This document shows, in pieces, positions 1 through 8,359 of a DNA stretch of 64,000 bases. This DNA is from an uncultured Saccharospirillaceae bacterium. Lineage in GTDB: Bacteria; Pseudomonadota; Gammaproteobacteria; Pseudomonadales; Oceanobacteraceae. The notes below the pieces were generated by a model that did no database searches, was not told where the DNA came from, and was given only the letters and a program-made list of their open reading frames with translations. Numbering within the stretch: position 1 is the stretch's first letter; each line of letters starts with the position of its first letter. Both the position numbers and the translations under genes were made by a program. The stretch spans positions 1-64,000 of the forward strand of contig CANMOZ010000004.1 of assembly GCA_947499545.1 (NCBI GenBank), written 5' to 3'.

Positions 1-90
1 GATACAGATAAACCTGATACAGATAAACCTGATACAGATAAACCTGATACAGATAAACCTGATACAGATAAACCTGATACAGATAAACCT
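1..90 (+). repeat. Tandem 15 bp repeat encoding DTDKP
   Basis: Six identical or near-identical 15 bp units (gatacagataaacct) run from the first base of the window and probably begin further upstream. The unit is a multiple of three, so copy-number change would alter stalk length without a frameshift. Confidence 0.9.
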
Positions 91-231
91 GAGGCTTTGG
101 AGGATAAAGACAGCGACCGTTCAGGTGGTGCATTGTCGCTGTGGGTTATGTTTGCCCTGTTACTGTTGGTTATGACACCGAGGGCTCATTTCAGGGTCTT
201 TCGTTGTACAGGAGAGGGCGCTCATCGATAA
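1..231 (+). CDS. C-terminal end of a secreted protein with DTDKP repeats and a GlyGly-CTERM-type tail (partial)
   Basis: The window opens inside this gene; only the last 76 codons are visible, in frame from base 1 to TAA at 229-231. It starts with six copies of the pentapeptide DTDKP, a flexible acidic stalk. This is followed by SGGALSLW, a hydrophobic run of about 14 residues and an Arg-containing end. Gly-Gly, a short membrane segment and basic residues in that order fit the GlyGly-CTERM signal, which a rhombosortase cleaves at the inner membrane before surface sorting (family knowledge). The function of the missing N-terminal part cannot be seen. A strong terminator follows at 258-280. Confidence 0.75.
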   Translation, partial: DTDKPDTDKPDTDKPDTDKPDTDKPDTDKPEALEDKDSDRSGGALSLWVMFALLLLVMTPRAHFRVFRCTGEGAHR

Positions 232-257
232 ATAGAAAGGTTACAATTTGTTATAAG

Positions 258-280
258 AGGGGGCGTCAGCCCCCTTTTTT
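258..280 (+). terminator. Rho-independent terminator
   Basis: A 7 bp G/C-rich stem (AGGGGGC at 258-264, GCCCCCT at 269-275) has a GTCA loop and runs into six T. It ends the partial gene at 1-231 and separates it from the M6 protease locus. Confidence 0.85.
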
Positions 281-379
281 GTTGGAGTTTTGTTTCAATT
301 TGGACGTTTGATGAACACGCCTCACATCTACTGAGCTGAACTGGATATGTTGAGCCAAAAGTATATTTGAGGGCAACCC

Positions 380-751
380 ATGAAGCGAATACATACATCA
401 ATTGCAGTGGCTGGCGCTCTGATGTTCATGATGACAATCAAGGTAAGTGCGAGTGTCCAGTCACTCGGTGTTTGGGTTGATGTTACTCAACCAAATGGTG
501 AAACCTTTCAAGTAAGAATGCTGGGTGATCGTCACGATCTTTGGTATGAAACGAAATCGGGTTATGTTGTCACTCAAAATCCGGACAAAACCTGGGTATA
601 TGTTCAGAAAGGTAGAAGCAGTAAGCAAATTAATGTTTCTCAAACCATGCCTCCCCCGATTGATGCGTTGACTCACCAAGAAAGGCAATCCAAATTTGTT
701 CCTTATACAGAACCCTTTGAATACAAGCCGCGTGTAAAAAACCGCAGGTAA
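380..751 (+). CDS. M6-type metalloprotease, signal peptide and propeptide half (frameshifted from 753-2654)
   Basis: This 123-residue reading frame starts with a clear signal peptide (about 24 residues, cleavage near VSAS). It continues with a propeptide of the kind seen before M6 peptidase domains, including a GD-H-LWYET-SGYVV stretch. It ends at TAA 749-751, just before the catalytic half begins in the +1 frame. At 736-741 there is a run of six A. With five A the frames fuse and read through KPRVKTAGKMGGDINWD without a stop. The natural reading is therefore one gene (380-2654) with a 1 bp insertion in the A run, unless it is a sequencing error or a slippage switch. Alone, this half has no catalytic residues. 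Confidence 0.75.
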   Translation: MKRIHTSIAVAGALMFMMTIKVSASVQSLGVWVDVTQPNGETFQVRMLGDRHDLWYETKSGYVVTQNPDKTWVYVQKGRSSKQINVSQTMPPPIDALTHQERQSKFVPYTEPFEYKPRVKNRR

Positions 752-752
752 A

Positions 753-2654
753 ATGGGAGGCGATATTAACTGGGATCAGCCCGTATTGATCGTGAGAGTT
801 GAATATAATGATGCGAAATTCAAGTATACAGAATCTGATGTAGAAGAGTTGATATTTGGAGCCAATGCTTCTGTAAAGTCATACTACAAAGCAGTTTCCT
901 ATGGAAAATATAATTTAACGCAGGTACAGGATGCTTCTGGTATTCCTAATAATGGAATAGTCACAATTAGTTTGCCTAAAAGCCACCCTAATCCAGGTAA
1001 GAATGTTATACCTGAAGAAGCTAAAACCATAATGAAAGCTGTAGAAAATCAGATTGATTTTGCACAGTTTGATGTTAACGGTGATGGAGAGGTGTTATCT
1101 CAAGAGCTTGCGGTTGCGTTTCTATTGGCTGGTTATGAAATGCCTTCGAATGGGGCGGGCTCTCCAAGTGTATTTGGTCATAAATCCTATATGGGAGCGA
1201 GCGTTGACAATGTTGTAGTAAAACATTACGCAGTTTTTGGGGAGAAGCACGGTAGCGCAGGGCAATTAGCCAGTATTGGTATTATATGTCATGAGTTAGC
1301 TCACTTAATGTTGGGGTTGCCTGATTTGTATTCTGGTGATGAGACTGCTTATGGGAAGTGGGGGCTTATGGCGAGTGGCATGTGGGGAATCTCTCTTGGC
1401 TCTCAACCTGGTGCCCATCCCGCTCAGCTTTCAGGTTGGAGTAAAGAAAAGGTTGGCTTTATATCGCCCCAGGTAGTCGATGGGCAGAATGTAAAAATTG
1501 AGCTTAAGACAGCGGAAACTGAAGATAACTATAAAAAAGTATGGATAGACCCTTACAAGCATTTCGAATATTTTATGTTAGAACATCGTAGTACATATGA
1601 CACAACGGATGCTGCATTAAGAGATGTGGGGCTACTTGTGAGTCATATAGATGAGTCTGTTTTTTCTGCAAATCATGAAGAAGAAAAAAATCTAATATTG
1701 CCGGAATTGGAAGAACTACTAACAGAAGGTGACTCTTCGGCTTTGGATTTACAAGATAGCAGTAAGAAGCCAACAGGCATTAAGATAGACCAGATTTCAC
1801 TAAAAAGTGACGTGCTTACAGCGAACGTTACTGGGCGAAATCTTGGCGGTTTTAGTTTGGGGCACAATGAATTGCCCTTTTCACTCTATTGGCCAGCGAA
1901 TGCGAATAAAACCATCATCATGCAAATTGAATCTTTGGGCGCTGAAACGGCCGATGGTGTCGATGTGTTGGTTTCAAATGAGCCTGGAGGGGCAATTAAA
2001 GCCGGTTTAGCTACAAGCTTGGATAACGCAAAGTCAGGGAAGTTTATCGCAACACTTGAAGGAAAAGTGAACAATGACGAATGGAATAGACTCTTTTTTT
2101 CATCGAAAACAGATGTTAAAGAACATAGTGAGCTTTTTTTAAGTATAGAGTTTAAAGGCGTAAGCGCTCTTCGTGATGAAGGCCCAAAAAGTGGTACATT
2201 TTATGTGGGTTCTGGCACGACCTATGACTTAGACGATAAGTTTGATTATGCGATGCGTCTACTGGTCAGTAAAGAAATTCCAGATACAGACACCGATACA
2301 GACACCGATACAGATACCGATACAGATACCGATACAGATACCGATACAGATACAGATACCGATACAGATACCGATACAGATACCGATACAGATACCGATA
2401 CAGACACCGATACAGACACCGATACAGATACAGATACCGATACAGACACCGATACAGACACCGATACAGACACCGATTCTGGCACGGATGTCGATGGAGG
2501 AGGCAATACGGATGGTAGTGGAAATGAAGGAGGGGATTCAGGAAGCGGTGGCGGTGGTTCTATGTCCCTATACGGGTTGTTCTTGCTGATGCTCTTACTT
2601 TGGCAAAGAGGTGCCTTGCAAAGTCATCCTATTAGACAACCTATTCGTGATTGA
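753..2654 (+). CDS. M6-family zinc metalloprotease, catalytic half with DT-repeat stalk and GlyGly-CTERM tail
   Basis: This is a secreted protease of the immune-inhibitor-A-like M6 family. The zinc motif HELAHLMLGLPD starts at residue 180 of this frame and is followed by a Met-turn-like GLMASGMWG and an AQLSGW segment. A calcium-loop-like DVNGDGEV lies near residue 107. A beta-rich region then leads to 32 Asp-Thr dipeptides and a GGGGSMSLYG-hydrophobic-QR end, a GlyGly-CTERM-type sorting tail. The export signal lies in the preceding frame (380-751). ATG 753 follows that stop by 1 nt, so reinitiation could make an unexported fragment. A full active enzyme needs the frameshift to be resolved. 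Confidence 0.85.
   Translation: MGGDINWDQPVLIVRVEYNDAKFKYTESDVEELIFGANASVKSYYKAVSYGKYNLTQVQDASGIPNNGIVTISLPKSHPNPGKNVIPEEAKTIMKAVENQIDFAQFDVNGDGEVLSQELAVAFLLAGYEMPSNGAGSPSVFGHKSYMGASVDNVVVKHYAVFGEKHGSAGQLASIGIICHELAHLMLGLPDLYSGDETAYGKWGLMASGMWGISLGSQPGAHPAQLSGWSKEKVGFISPQVVDGQNVKIELKTAETEDNYKKVWIDPYKHFEYFMLEHRSTYDTTDAALRDVGLLVSHIDESVFSANHEEEKNLILPELEELLTEGDSSALDLQDSSKKPTGIKIDQISLKSDVLTANVTGRNLGGFSLGHNELPFSLYWPANANKTIIMQIESLGAETADGVDVLVSNEPGGAIKAGLATSLDNAKSGKFIATLEGKVNNDEWNRLFFSSKTDVKEHSELFLSIEFKGVSALRDEGPKSGTFYVGSGTTYDLDDKFDYAMRLLVSKEIPDTDTDTDTDTDTDTDTDTDTDTDTDTDTDTDTDTDTDTDTDTDTDTDTDTDTDTDTDTDTDTDTDSGTDVDGGGNTDGSGNEGGDSGSGGGGSMSLYGLFLLMLLLWQRGALQSHPIRQPIRD
2283..2474 (+). repeat. Hexanucleotide tandem array encoding 32 Asp-Thr dipeptides
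   Basis: The array is 192 bp of GAT-ACA and GAT/GAC-ACC codon pairs coding an uninterrupted (DT)32 stalk between the protease body and the C-terminal anchor. The open frames on the other strand and in other frames here are products of the repeat, not genes. Confidence 0.95.
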
Positions 2655-2663
2655 AGTGAGTTT

Positions 2664-2691
2664 GCTGAGCATACCTCTTAGGGTGCTCAGC
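2664..2691. terminator. Bidirectional hairpin between converging genes
   Basis: GCTGAGCA (2664-2671) and TGCTCAGC (2684-2691) form an 8 bp stem 10 bp after the M6 protease stop. The hairpin overlaps the stop codon of the converging MATE gene. There is no long T tract. Confidence 0.55.
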
Positions 2692-4054
2692 TTACTTGTT
2701 GTACTGAATCGGATCCTTTTTGCTTCCTAACTGCTTGCATAAAGGTGAGTAAAGTCAGCAATAAAACAGGGAGTTTTGATAGGGGCATCGCTAACCACAC
2801 GCCTTTTAATCCTAATTCTATTGGCATTAAAAATAAGCAGGGAATTTGCGCGCTGATATTGATGATTGAAAGGACGACTGCCGTACGCCCCTGATCGGTC
2901 GCTACAAAGTAGAGTATAAAAAGAATAATGATGGCATCTAAGATTACGCCCCATAAGTGATAATGGATACCGTTTAAGGTCGCTAATTGTACGGTGCTAC
3001 TCTCGGCATCAAACCCATAAAAGATTAAGTTGGGAAATGCATTGGAAACGATTACCCACACCACACCGATACCGGTGCTCCAGCATATACCCAGTTTCAA
3101 AAGAGCATACACAAAAGATGATTGTTGGCGGCCATGATATTCGCTCATGGGTGGCTGGATGCCTTCAGCAATGCCTTGGGCAATAAGATAATAAAGCGCT
3201 AAAAGATAACTGATAATGGCGTAAGCAGTAATGTCTGGGTCAAAGCCATAACGAGTAAACTGATAATTGTGGAGGGCAACCATTAATCCGCTGTATATAA
3301 ATAAAATCATGGGGGCCCCTCCTAAAACAGAGATCTGAGCAAAGTATCTCAGTAGGTGTCTGACCGTTAAGGTGCTAAGTTCGGTCGATTGGGATGTGCG
3401 TTTTATAAAATAGAGAAGGCAGATGATTACAATGATCAATTGAGCGCCACTGGTTGCCAATGCAGCTCCTGTAAGTCCCCAGCCTGCAACACCAATGAGT
3501 AAATAATCAAAAATGACATTGCCAATGGCCCCGATGGTCACAATCGCGGTGGCCAGGTGTGGTTTTTGGTCATTTCGAATCCAAAAAGGTAAGGCTGTTG
3601 CTGAGAGTGTGATGCCCGCGGCCCAGGTTAAAACGTCACCATATTCCATTGCCTGTTTGAAAATGATGGGGCTGATATTTTGTATCTTGACCCAATAGGC
3701 ACAAGTCAGAAACAACAGCAGCGTCAAGCCAACACTTACACTTATTAAAAAGATGATGCCCGCTTTTAAAGAAGCTTCTGTCAGCGATGCATTTGAACGC
3801 CCTCTGTACAAAGACATCAAGCTTCCAGTGCCAATGCCAATCATAATTCCAGCGCCAACGACAACGGAAATGACAGGCCAAATCACATTGATGGCCGCCA
3901 AACCGCTTTCACCCACAAAGTGCCCAATAAAGATGCCGTCAATGATTTGATAAAGGCCCGACGCTAGCATGCCTGCGGTTGTCGGAATGACGTATCGCCA
4001 AAACATTGTGTGAATCTGCGAATGAAAACCGGCTCTCAAAATGACCCTCGTCAT
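2687..4054 (-). CDS. MATE-family multidrug/metabolite exporter
   Basis: A 455-residue, strongly hydrophobic inner-membrane protein with about twelve membrane segments, the usual MATE length. The N-terminal part (GMLASGLYQIIDGIFIGHFVG followed by GLAAINVIWPV) is typical of the MATE fold. The family exports organic cations or metabolites using Na+ or H+ gradients; the substrate cannot be read from sequence. The gene converges on the M6 protease gene and is divergent from the PLC-like gene. No clear ribosome site precedes ATG 4054; an in-frame ATG at 4006 is a possible alternative. No operon partner is visible. Confidence 0.9.
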   Translation of the reverse strand: MTRVILRAGFHSQIHTMFWRYVIPTTAGMLASGLYQIIDGIFIGHFVGESGLAAINVIWPVISVVVGAGIMIGIGTGSLMSLYRGRSNASLTEASLKAGIIFLISVSVGLTLLLFLTCAYWVKIQNISPIIFKQAMEYGDVLTWAAGITLSATALPFWIRNDQKPHLATAIVTIGAIGNVIFDYLLIGVAGWGLTGAALATSGAQLIIVIICLLYFIKRTSQSTELSTLTVRHLLRYFAQISVLGGAPMILFIYSGLMVALHNYQFTRYGFDPDITAYAIISYLLALYYLIAQGIAEGIQPPMSEYHGRQQSSFVYALLKLGICWSTGIGVVWVIVSNAFPNLIFYGFDAESSTVQLATLNGIHYHLWGVILDAIIILFILYFVATDQGRTAVVLSIINISAQIPCLFLMPIELGLKGVWLAMPLSKLPVLLLTLLTFMQAVRKQKGSDSVQQVS

Positions 4055-4251
4055 GGTCTATTCATGTGTTTGGTACTGAGCATACGCTGAGTGTTGAGCA
4101 AGGCAACTCTTTTGGTCAGTACTGTCGAGAGCCTTAAAGGATATTGATCGCCAATTTATTGCAGAAATTCAAACCCTAACTAGATTTGGTAAGACCTCTA
4201 TGTTTGTGGAAGCAATTTTAGGGGAATAGCTAAGACTGGTTGGGGACGATC

Positions 4252-5472
4252 ATGAAAAAAAATATTACTGGAATTGTCGTTGTCGTTTTGCTGTTCAGTG
4301 TCAATGTTTTTGGGGAAAGCCTTAATGAACGCTGGGTGCAACGTGTGCTGGCGTTGCAAATGGATTTAGACAGAACAGAGCCTCTTGGGCGCAGTACATT
4401 TTTGTATACGCATAACAGTTATAACTCGGCTGCTTATGCAAATGCTGGCAGGTATTGGGACCCTAATCATCAGTTATCCATCACTGAACAATTAAATTTA
4501 GGAGTGCGAGCTCTTGAACTCGATGTGCATTGGACGCTTGGTGCTAAAGCAAAAAAAGAGCTTCTGTTGTGTCATGGGACATCTAAGCATTTGGGCTGCA
4601 GTCTTTTTGATCGTCCTCTGAGTGAAGCCTTAAGTGAAATAAGACAGTGGTTGTTGTTGCCTGAGCATCAGCGTCAAGTCTTAATGATCTATCTAGAAGA
4701 TGCCATGGAGGGTCGATACGGTGAAGCGATTCAAGTGATTCATGATTCGATTGGGGAGTGGGTTTATCGCCCCCAACGGTGCGAACCCTTGCCATTGGAG
4801 GTAACTAAGCAAGCCATCTTAAACCAAGGCAAGCGCGTTTTATTGGTCGGCGGGGATTGTGGCAGTCCTGCGTGGAGTCAGTGGGTATTCAAAGGCCATT
4901 GGCCCACCAAAAATAACAGTTTTAAAGGGTTTCCCGAGTGCACCGTTGATGGCTTAACGGCCGATCAGGTTGCCAATCGGTTGGTTCGGATTTATGAAGA
5001 TGCGACCTGGTTATCGAGGCATTTTGGTTCGCCCCCACCCAGTATTGACGAAAAGAGAATGCAGGCAGCCACCGCTTGCGGTTTAGGTTTGGTGGGTGCA
5101 GAGCCATTGCTTAGTGACGATGCACGATTGCGAGCAGCTATTTGGAGTTGGGCAGAGGGAGAGCCGTTGGACAATGAGGGTAAAAACTGTGCAGTATTGA
5201 ATACAGATGGCCGTTTTCAAGCAGACAATTGCAGCGAGTATCGAGCGTTTGCCTGTAGGCACGCGCAACGCGATCATTGGACTGTTTCTTCCAGTAAAGG
5301 CCCCTGGTCAGAAGGTGGGGAATTGTGCCGAAGTGAATTTGGTGAGGCGTATCAATTTGATGTTCCTCGATCAGGCGCGCAAAAAGAAAAAGTGTTCAAA
5401 GCGTCTCAGGGGCAATTTTTATGGCTGAACTACATAAAGGAACCTGGCAATAAGGCCTGGATGATTCCCTAG
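4252..5472 (+). CDS. Secreted PI-PLC-like phosphodiesterase with C-terminal C-type-lectin-like segment
   Basis: A signal peptide (MKKNITGIVVVVLLFSVNVFG) leads into a PI-PLC X-type barrel. Visible active-site-like features are THNSYN (His near residue 54), ALELDVHW and LLCHG. The family cleaves phosphodiester bonds of inositol lipids or related molecules outside the cytoplasm. From about residue 290 the sequence changes to SWAEGEPL...NCAVLN...NCSEYRAFACR, which resembles a C-type lectin fold and could bind carbohydrate or protein. I chose ATG 4252, preceded by GGGGA, over the in-frame TTG at 4240 because it starts the signal peptide directly. The substrate is unknown. Confidence 0.8.
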   Translation: MKKNITGIVVVVLLFSVNVFGESLNERWVQRVLALQMDLDRTEPLGRSTFLYTHNSYNSAAYANAGRYWDPNHQLSITEQLNLGVRALELDVHWTLGAKAKKELLLCHGTSKHLGCSLFDRPLSEALSEIRQWLLLPEHQRQVLMIYLEDAMEGRYGEAIQVIHDSIGEWVYRPQRCEPLPLEVTKQAILNQGKRVLLVGGDCGSPAWSQWVFKGHWPTKNNSFKGFPECTVDGLTADQVANRLVRIYEDATWLSRHFGSPPPSIDEKRMQAATACGLGLVGAEPLLSDDARLRAAIWSWAEGEPLDNEGKNCAVLNTDGRFQADNCSEYRAFACRHAQRDHWTVSSSKGPWSEGGELCRSEFGEAYQFDVPRSGAQKEKVFKASQGQFLWLNYIKEPGNKAWMIP

Positions 5473-5564
5473 CCCACTCGCTGTGAACCCGTCTTGATAT
5501 TGTGGTAGGATGCGCCCTCTCAAAACGTATCCTTTCACACCTTTATGAAGAAGTAGGCGGCTTT

Positions 5565-6530
5565 GTGAGCACTGAACCCCAACCGAAAAGAAACAGGTTT
5601 GATGTCAGACTGCTGCTCCTTGGCGCCTTGATGGTTGGGTATAGCGCGCCTTACTACAGAGCTTATCAGCATGAGCAGCGCTCCTTATCTCGACTGCAGG
5701 AATCTTTTGTTTCTTCGCCTTGTGCCAATGACTTGGGCGTTAAACTCTATTTCCAAAAGCCTATAGAAACGCAGATGTTACCTTCAACGACAGAGTCGTT
5801 GTGTAGGCGTCTAGATCAACTGCGTGCCCGTTTCCTAGAAATAACAGAGCCGTCGGGTCAGACGAAGCCCGATTTGGAGCCGCTCAGTATTGTATTGTTT
5901 AACGATCAAAAGAGCTTTGAGGATTATGCATCAGAGTTTGCTTATGACGGCGACGCTTTAGGGCAATATGTTGAACTTGATCGGTTATTTCAGTCTCCTT
6001 CAGCGCGTAGTTATTTGTATTGGCAACAAAATCCAATCCTTGGTATGCCGATCATTAGTCCAACCTTGGAGCATGAATACGTTCATTACCTGGATAGTCG
6101 CTATAACTTGGTCTCTGAATTTGTTGGGTATCAGCTCAATTCGAGAACGATTTGGTGGGTGGAAGGGCTTGCAGAATATGTCACCTTCGATCAAGACCAC
6201 CCTGAAGTAAAACAACTGTTGGCGCAGACGGTTAAAGCCGGTAATACAAATATCCCTTCTTTGCATCGTATCTTCTCGGTTGAGTACAGCAACATGTCAT
6301 CGCCGGACGGCCATAGTCTAATCTATTTATGGTCATACGCTGTGCATCGGTTTCTAAGAGAAGCTGGGCACGCTGGAGAGTGGACGCAACTGGCAACCGC
6401 ATTGCGTAATCCGGATACAAGAGCTTCCATGCGAGAATATCAACGTTTGTTAGACAGTATTGCTGAACGATTGAATTCGGATTTTAAAGACTGGGTTATT
6501 CAAACAGCTGGGCAGGTAGAACGTCTTTAA
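5565..6530 (+). CDS. Membrane-anchored collagenase-like (M9-type) metalloprotease, short form
   Basis: The HEYVHYLDSRY motif (first His near residue 170) and WWVEGLAEYV about 30 residues later match the catalytic core of bacterial M9 collagenases. There the HExxH histidines and the later Glu bind zinc. At about 321 residues the protein is far shorter than true collagenases (roughly 800-1100) and lacks accessory domains. An N-terminal hydrophobic segment (RLLLLGALMVGYSAP) suggests an inner-membrane signal anchor with the enzyme in the periplasm. I prefer GTG 5565, with AGGCGG upstream, to the in-frame GTG 5502. The substrate is unknown, and collagen is not implied. Confidence 0.75.
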   Translation: MSTEPQPKRNRFDVRLLLLGALMVGYSAPYYRAYQHEQRSLSRLQESFVSSPCANDLGVKLYFQKPIETQMLPSTTESLCRRLDQLRARFLEITEPSGQTKPDLEPLSIVLFNDQKSFEDYASEFAYDGDALGQYVELDRLFQSPSARSYLYWQQNPILGMPIISPTLEHEYVHYLDSRYNLVSEFVGYQLNSRTIWWVEGLAEYVTFDQDHPEVKQLLAQTVKAGNTNIPSLHRIFSVEYSNMSSPDGHSLIYLWSYAVHRFLREAGHAGEWTQLATALRNPDTRASMREYQRLLDSIAERLNSDFKDWVIQTAGQVERL

Positions 6531-6620
6531 TGAAAGAGGGTGGCAGCACCTGACCGCTACTTTCTTTATGTTAAAATACCGGCCCCTAACGATTATTCAC
6601 ACAATCAAGGAAACCAAATC

Positions 6621-7115
6621 ATGCAACCGCTTGTTGGTATTATCATGGGATCAACGTCCGATTGGTCCACCATGAACAAGGCGGAAGCCATGCTAAAACA
6701 GCTTGGCGTTTCCTATGAAGTTAAAGTCGTCTCTGCACACCGTACGCCTGATTTATTGTTTGAGTACGCTGAATCAGCAGCGGGGCGAGGTCTGCAAGTG
6801 ATTATCGCGGGTGCGGGCGGCGCAGCGCATTTGCCAGGAATGGTGGCTGCGAAAACGCAACTGCCTGTTTTAGGCGTACCTGTTAAATCAAGAGCCCTTA
6901 ATGGCATTGATTCGCTATTATCCATTGCTCAAATGCCCGCTGGGGTAGCAGTCGGGACGCTCGCCATTGGTGAAGCAGGCGCCGCTAATGCGGGGTTGTT
7001 GGCTGCGCAAATAGTGGCACTTCAAGATGTTTCCGTGCGCAGCAAGCTCCAAGAATTTCGTGAAGCGCAAACGGATAAAGTGCTGGCAATGCCAGATCCT
7101 CGTTCGGCGACCTAA
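6621..7115 (+). CDS. purE: N5-carboxyaminoimidazole ribonucleotide mutase
   Basis: Cytoplasmic enzyme of de novo purine synthesis that converts N5-CAIR to CAIR. At 164 residues it has class I PurE length. It shows [10 protein letters not shown] near the N-terminus, SAHRTPD, and the [11 protein letters not shown] phosphate-binding loop. ATG 6621 is preceded by AAGGA; the longer in-frame frame from 6540 has no homology. An extended -10-like element (TATGTTAAAAT) lies about 50 bp upstream. purK follows after 27 bp, so the two steps are co-transcribed. Confidence 0.97.
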   Translation: MQPLVGIIMGSTSDWSTMNKAEAMLKQLGVSYEVKVVSAHRTPDLLFEYAESAAGRGLQVIIAGAGGAAHLPGMVAAKTQLPVLGVPVKSRALNGIDSLLSIAQMPAGVAVGTLAIGEAGAANAGLLAAQIVALQDVSVRSKLQEFREAQTDKVLAMPDPRSAT

Positions 7116-7142
7116 ATTGAAAAGGGCTTTGAGCGAAACATT

Positions 7143-8294
7143 ATGTCAGACGATAAATCAGATTTAACCAGTGAAATGACAGATCGCAATTGTAATACCC
7201 TTGGTGTGATTGGGGCCGGTCAATTAGGCCGAATGATGGGTTTAGAAGGCACCCCTTTAAATCGTTCTTTCTGCTTTCTAGGGGATGCGGAATCAGGACA
7301 ACCGGCAGCGGTCATTGGCCCGGTATTGGACCGATCTAATCAAGCGACTCTAGCTATTTTTCAAAAGAAAGTGGACGTGATCACTTATGAAAGTGAGAAC
7401 GTGAACGCGGATTGGCTCGAGAAGTTGGCAGGAGATACGCCAATTTACCCAGGGTTGCGAGCCTTACGCAGCAGTCAGCACCGGTGGCGTGAAAAGGATA
7501 TGTTTAAATCGCTCGGGATTGAAACGGCTCCCTATGTGAAAGTGACGTCCTTAGAGGAATTAACCGCTGCCGCTGAAACACTTGGCTTACCCTTGGTGGT
7601 CAAGACGGCTACCGATGGATACGATGGTAAAGGACAAGCCAGAGTCCACACTTTGGAAGACGTCCCGCTTGCCTGGCAAGCATTATCAGGTTCAGATGCT
7701 AAAGCGGTCGAATTGATTGCAGAAGGCTTTGTCCAGTTTTCTCGTGAGCTGTCAGTGATTGCTGTGCGCTCTGTGGACGGTGATATTCAATATTACCCCA
7801 TGACTGAAAACTTTCATTCAGAGGGCATTTTGAGTGTTAGCCGAATGGTGCCAGGCAGTCTTTCTGAAGAAACACGTCAAACGGCCATGTCCTACGTTCA
7901 AAAGTTATTAGAGCATTTGGATTATGTGGGCGTCATCGCACTTGAATTGTTTGATACTGAACAAGGTTTGCTGGCTAACGAAATGGCGCCAAGAGTGCAC
8001 AATACTGGGCACTGGACGCAGTTAGGAGCTGTCACCAGCCAATTTGAAAATCATGTGAGAGCGATTGCCGGGCTACCCTTAGGCGATACCCAAGCTCTAC
8101 AGCCTTATGCTGCCATGATCAATCTCATTGGGCGGTTGCCAAACCCTGAGAAAATTTTGCAAATGGCGGGCACGAGTTTGCACCTCTACGGTAAAAGTGC
8201 TCGTCCTGGGCGAAAGCTGGGGCACATTAACCTGATTGCCGGTACTCAAGACGAACTTGAGAGCAAGATTTCCCTCATCCAACAGGAACTGTGA
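7143..8294 (+). CDS. purK: N5-carboxyaminoimidazole ribonucleotide synthase
   Basis: ATP-grasp enzyme that carboxylates AIR with bicarbonate to give N5-CAIR, the substrate of PurE just upstream. The sequence shows GVIGAGQLGRMM near the N-terminus, TATDGYDGKGQ in the ATP-grasp domain and NEMAPRVHNTGHWT near the active site. The length, 383 residues, is normal, with a short extra N-terminus of about 18 residues before the first strand. It forms an operon with purE and is followed by the stem at 8315-8356. Confidence 0.97.
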   Translation: MSDDKSDLTSEMTDRNCNTLGVIGAGQLGRMMGLEGTPLNRSFCFLGDAESGQPAAVIGPVLDRSNQATLAIFQKKVDVITYESENVNADWLEKLAGDTPIYPGLRALRSSQHRWREKDMFKSLGIETAPYVKVTSLEELTAAAETLGLPLVVKTATDGYDGKGQARVHTLEDVPLAWQALSGSDAKAVELIAEGFVQFSRELSVIAVRSVDGDIQYYPMTENFHSEGILSVSRMVPGSLSEETRQTAMSYVQKLLEHLDYVGVIALELFDTEQGLLANEMAPRVHNTGHWTQLGAVTSQFENHVRAIAGLPLGDTQALQPYAAMINLIGRLPNPEKILQMAGTSLHLYGKSARPGRKLGHINLIAGTQDELESKISLIQQEL

Positions 8295-8314
8295 CCCGAT
8301 TCCTTGACCCTTTT

Positions 8315-8356
8315 GGGGCTTTGGCCGATAACCCTTATATCATCGGTTGAGGCCCC
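8315..8356 (+). promoter_or_regulatory. Long stem-loop between purK and the CBS gene, covering the downstream ribosome site
   Basis: GGGGCTTTGGCCGAT (8315-8329) and ATCGGTTGAGGCCCC (8342-8356) can form a 15 bp stem, five pairs of it G-T or weak, with a 12 nt loop. TTT and the start codon of the next gene (8360) follow at once. The only ribosome-site-like bases of that gene (GAGG, 8349-8352) lie inside the stem. It could be a weak terminator for purEK or a translation block. Confidence 0.5.
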
Positions 8357-8359
8357 TTT

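Noticed and set aside
734-742. A-AAA-AAC as a programmed -1 frameshift site joining the M6 protease halves
   Set aside because: The downstream half is in the +1 frame, so a -1 slip at this classic heptamer would not reach it.
2242-2589. Open frames in other frames and on the minus strand over the Asp-Thr array
   Set aside because: They are produced by the 6 bp repeat, which is open in several frames; the protease frame explains the sequence.
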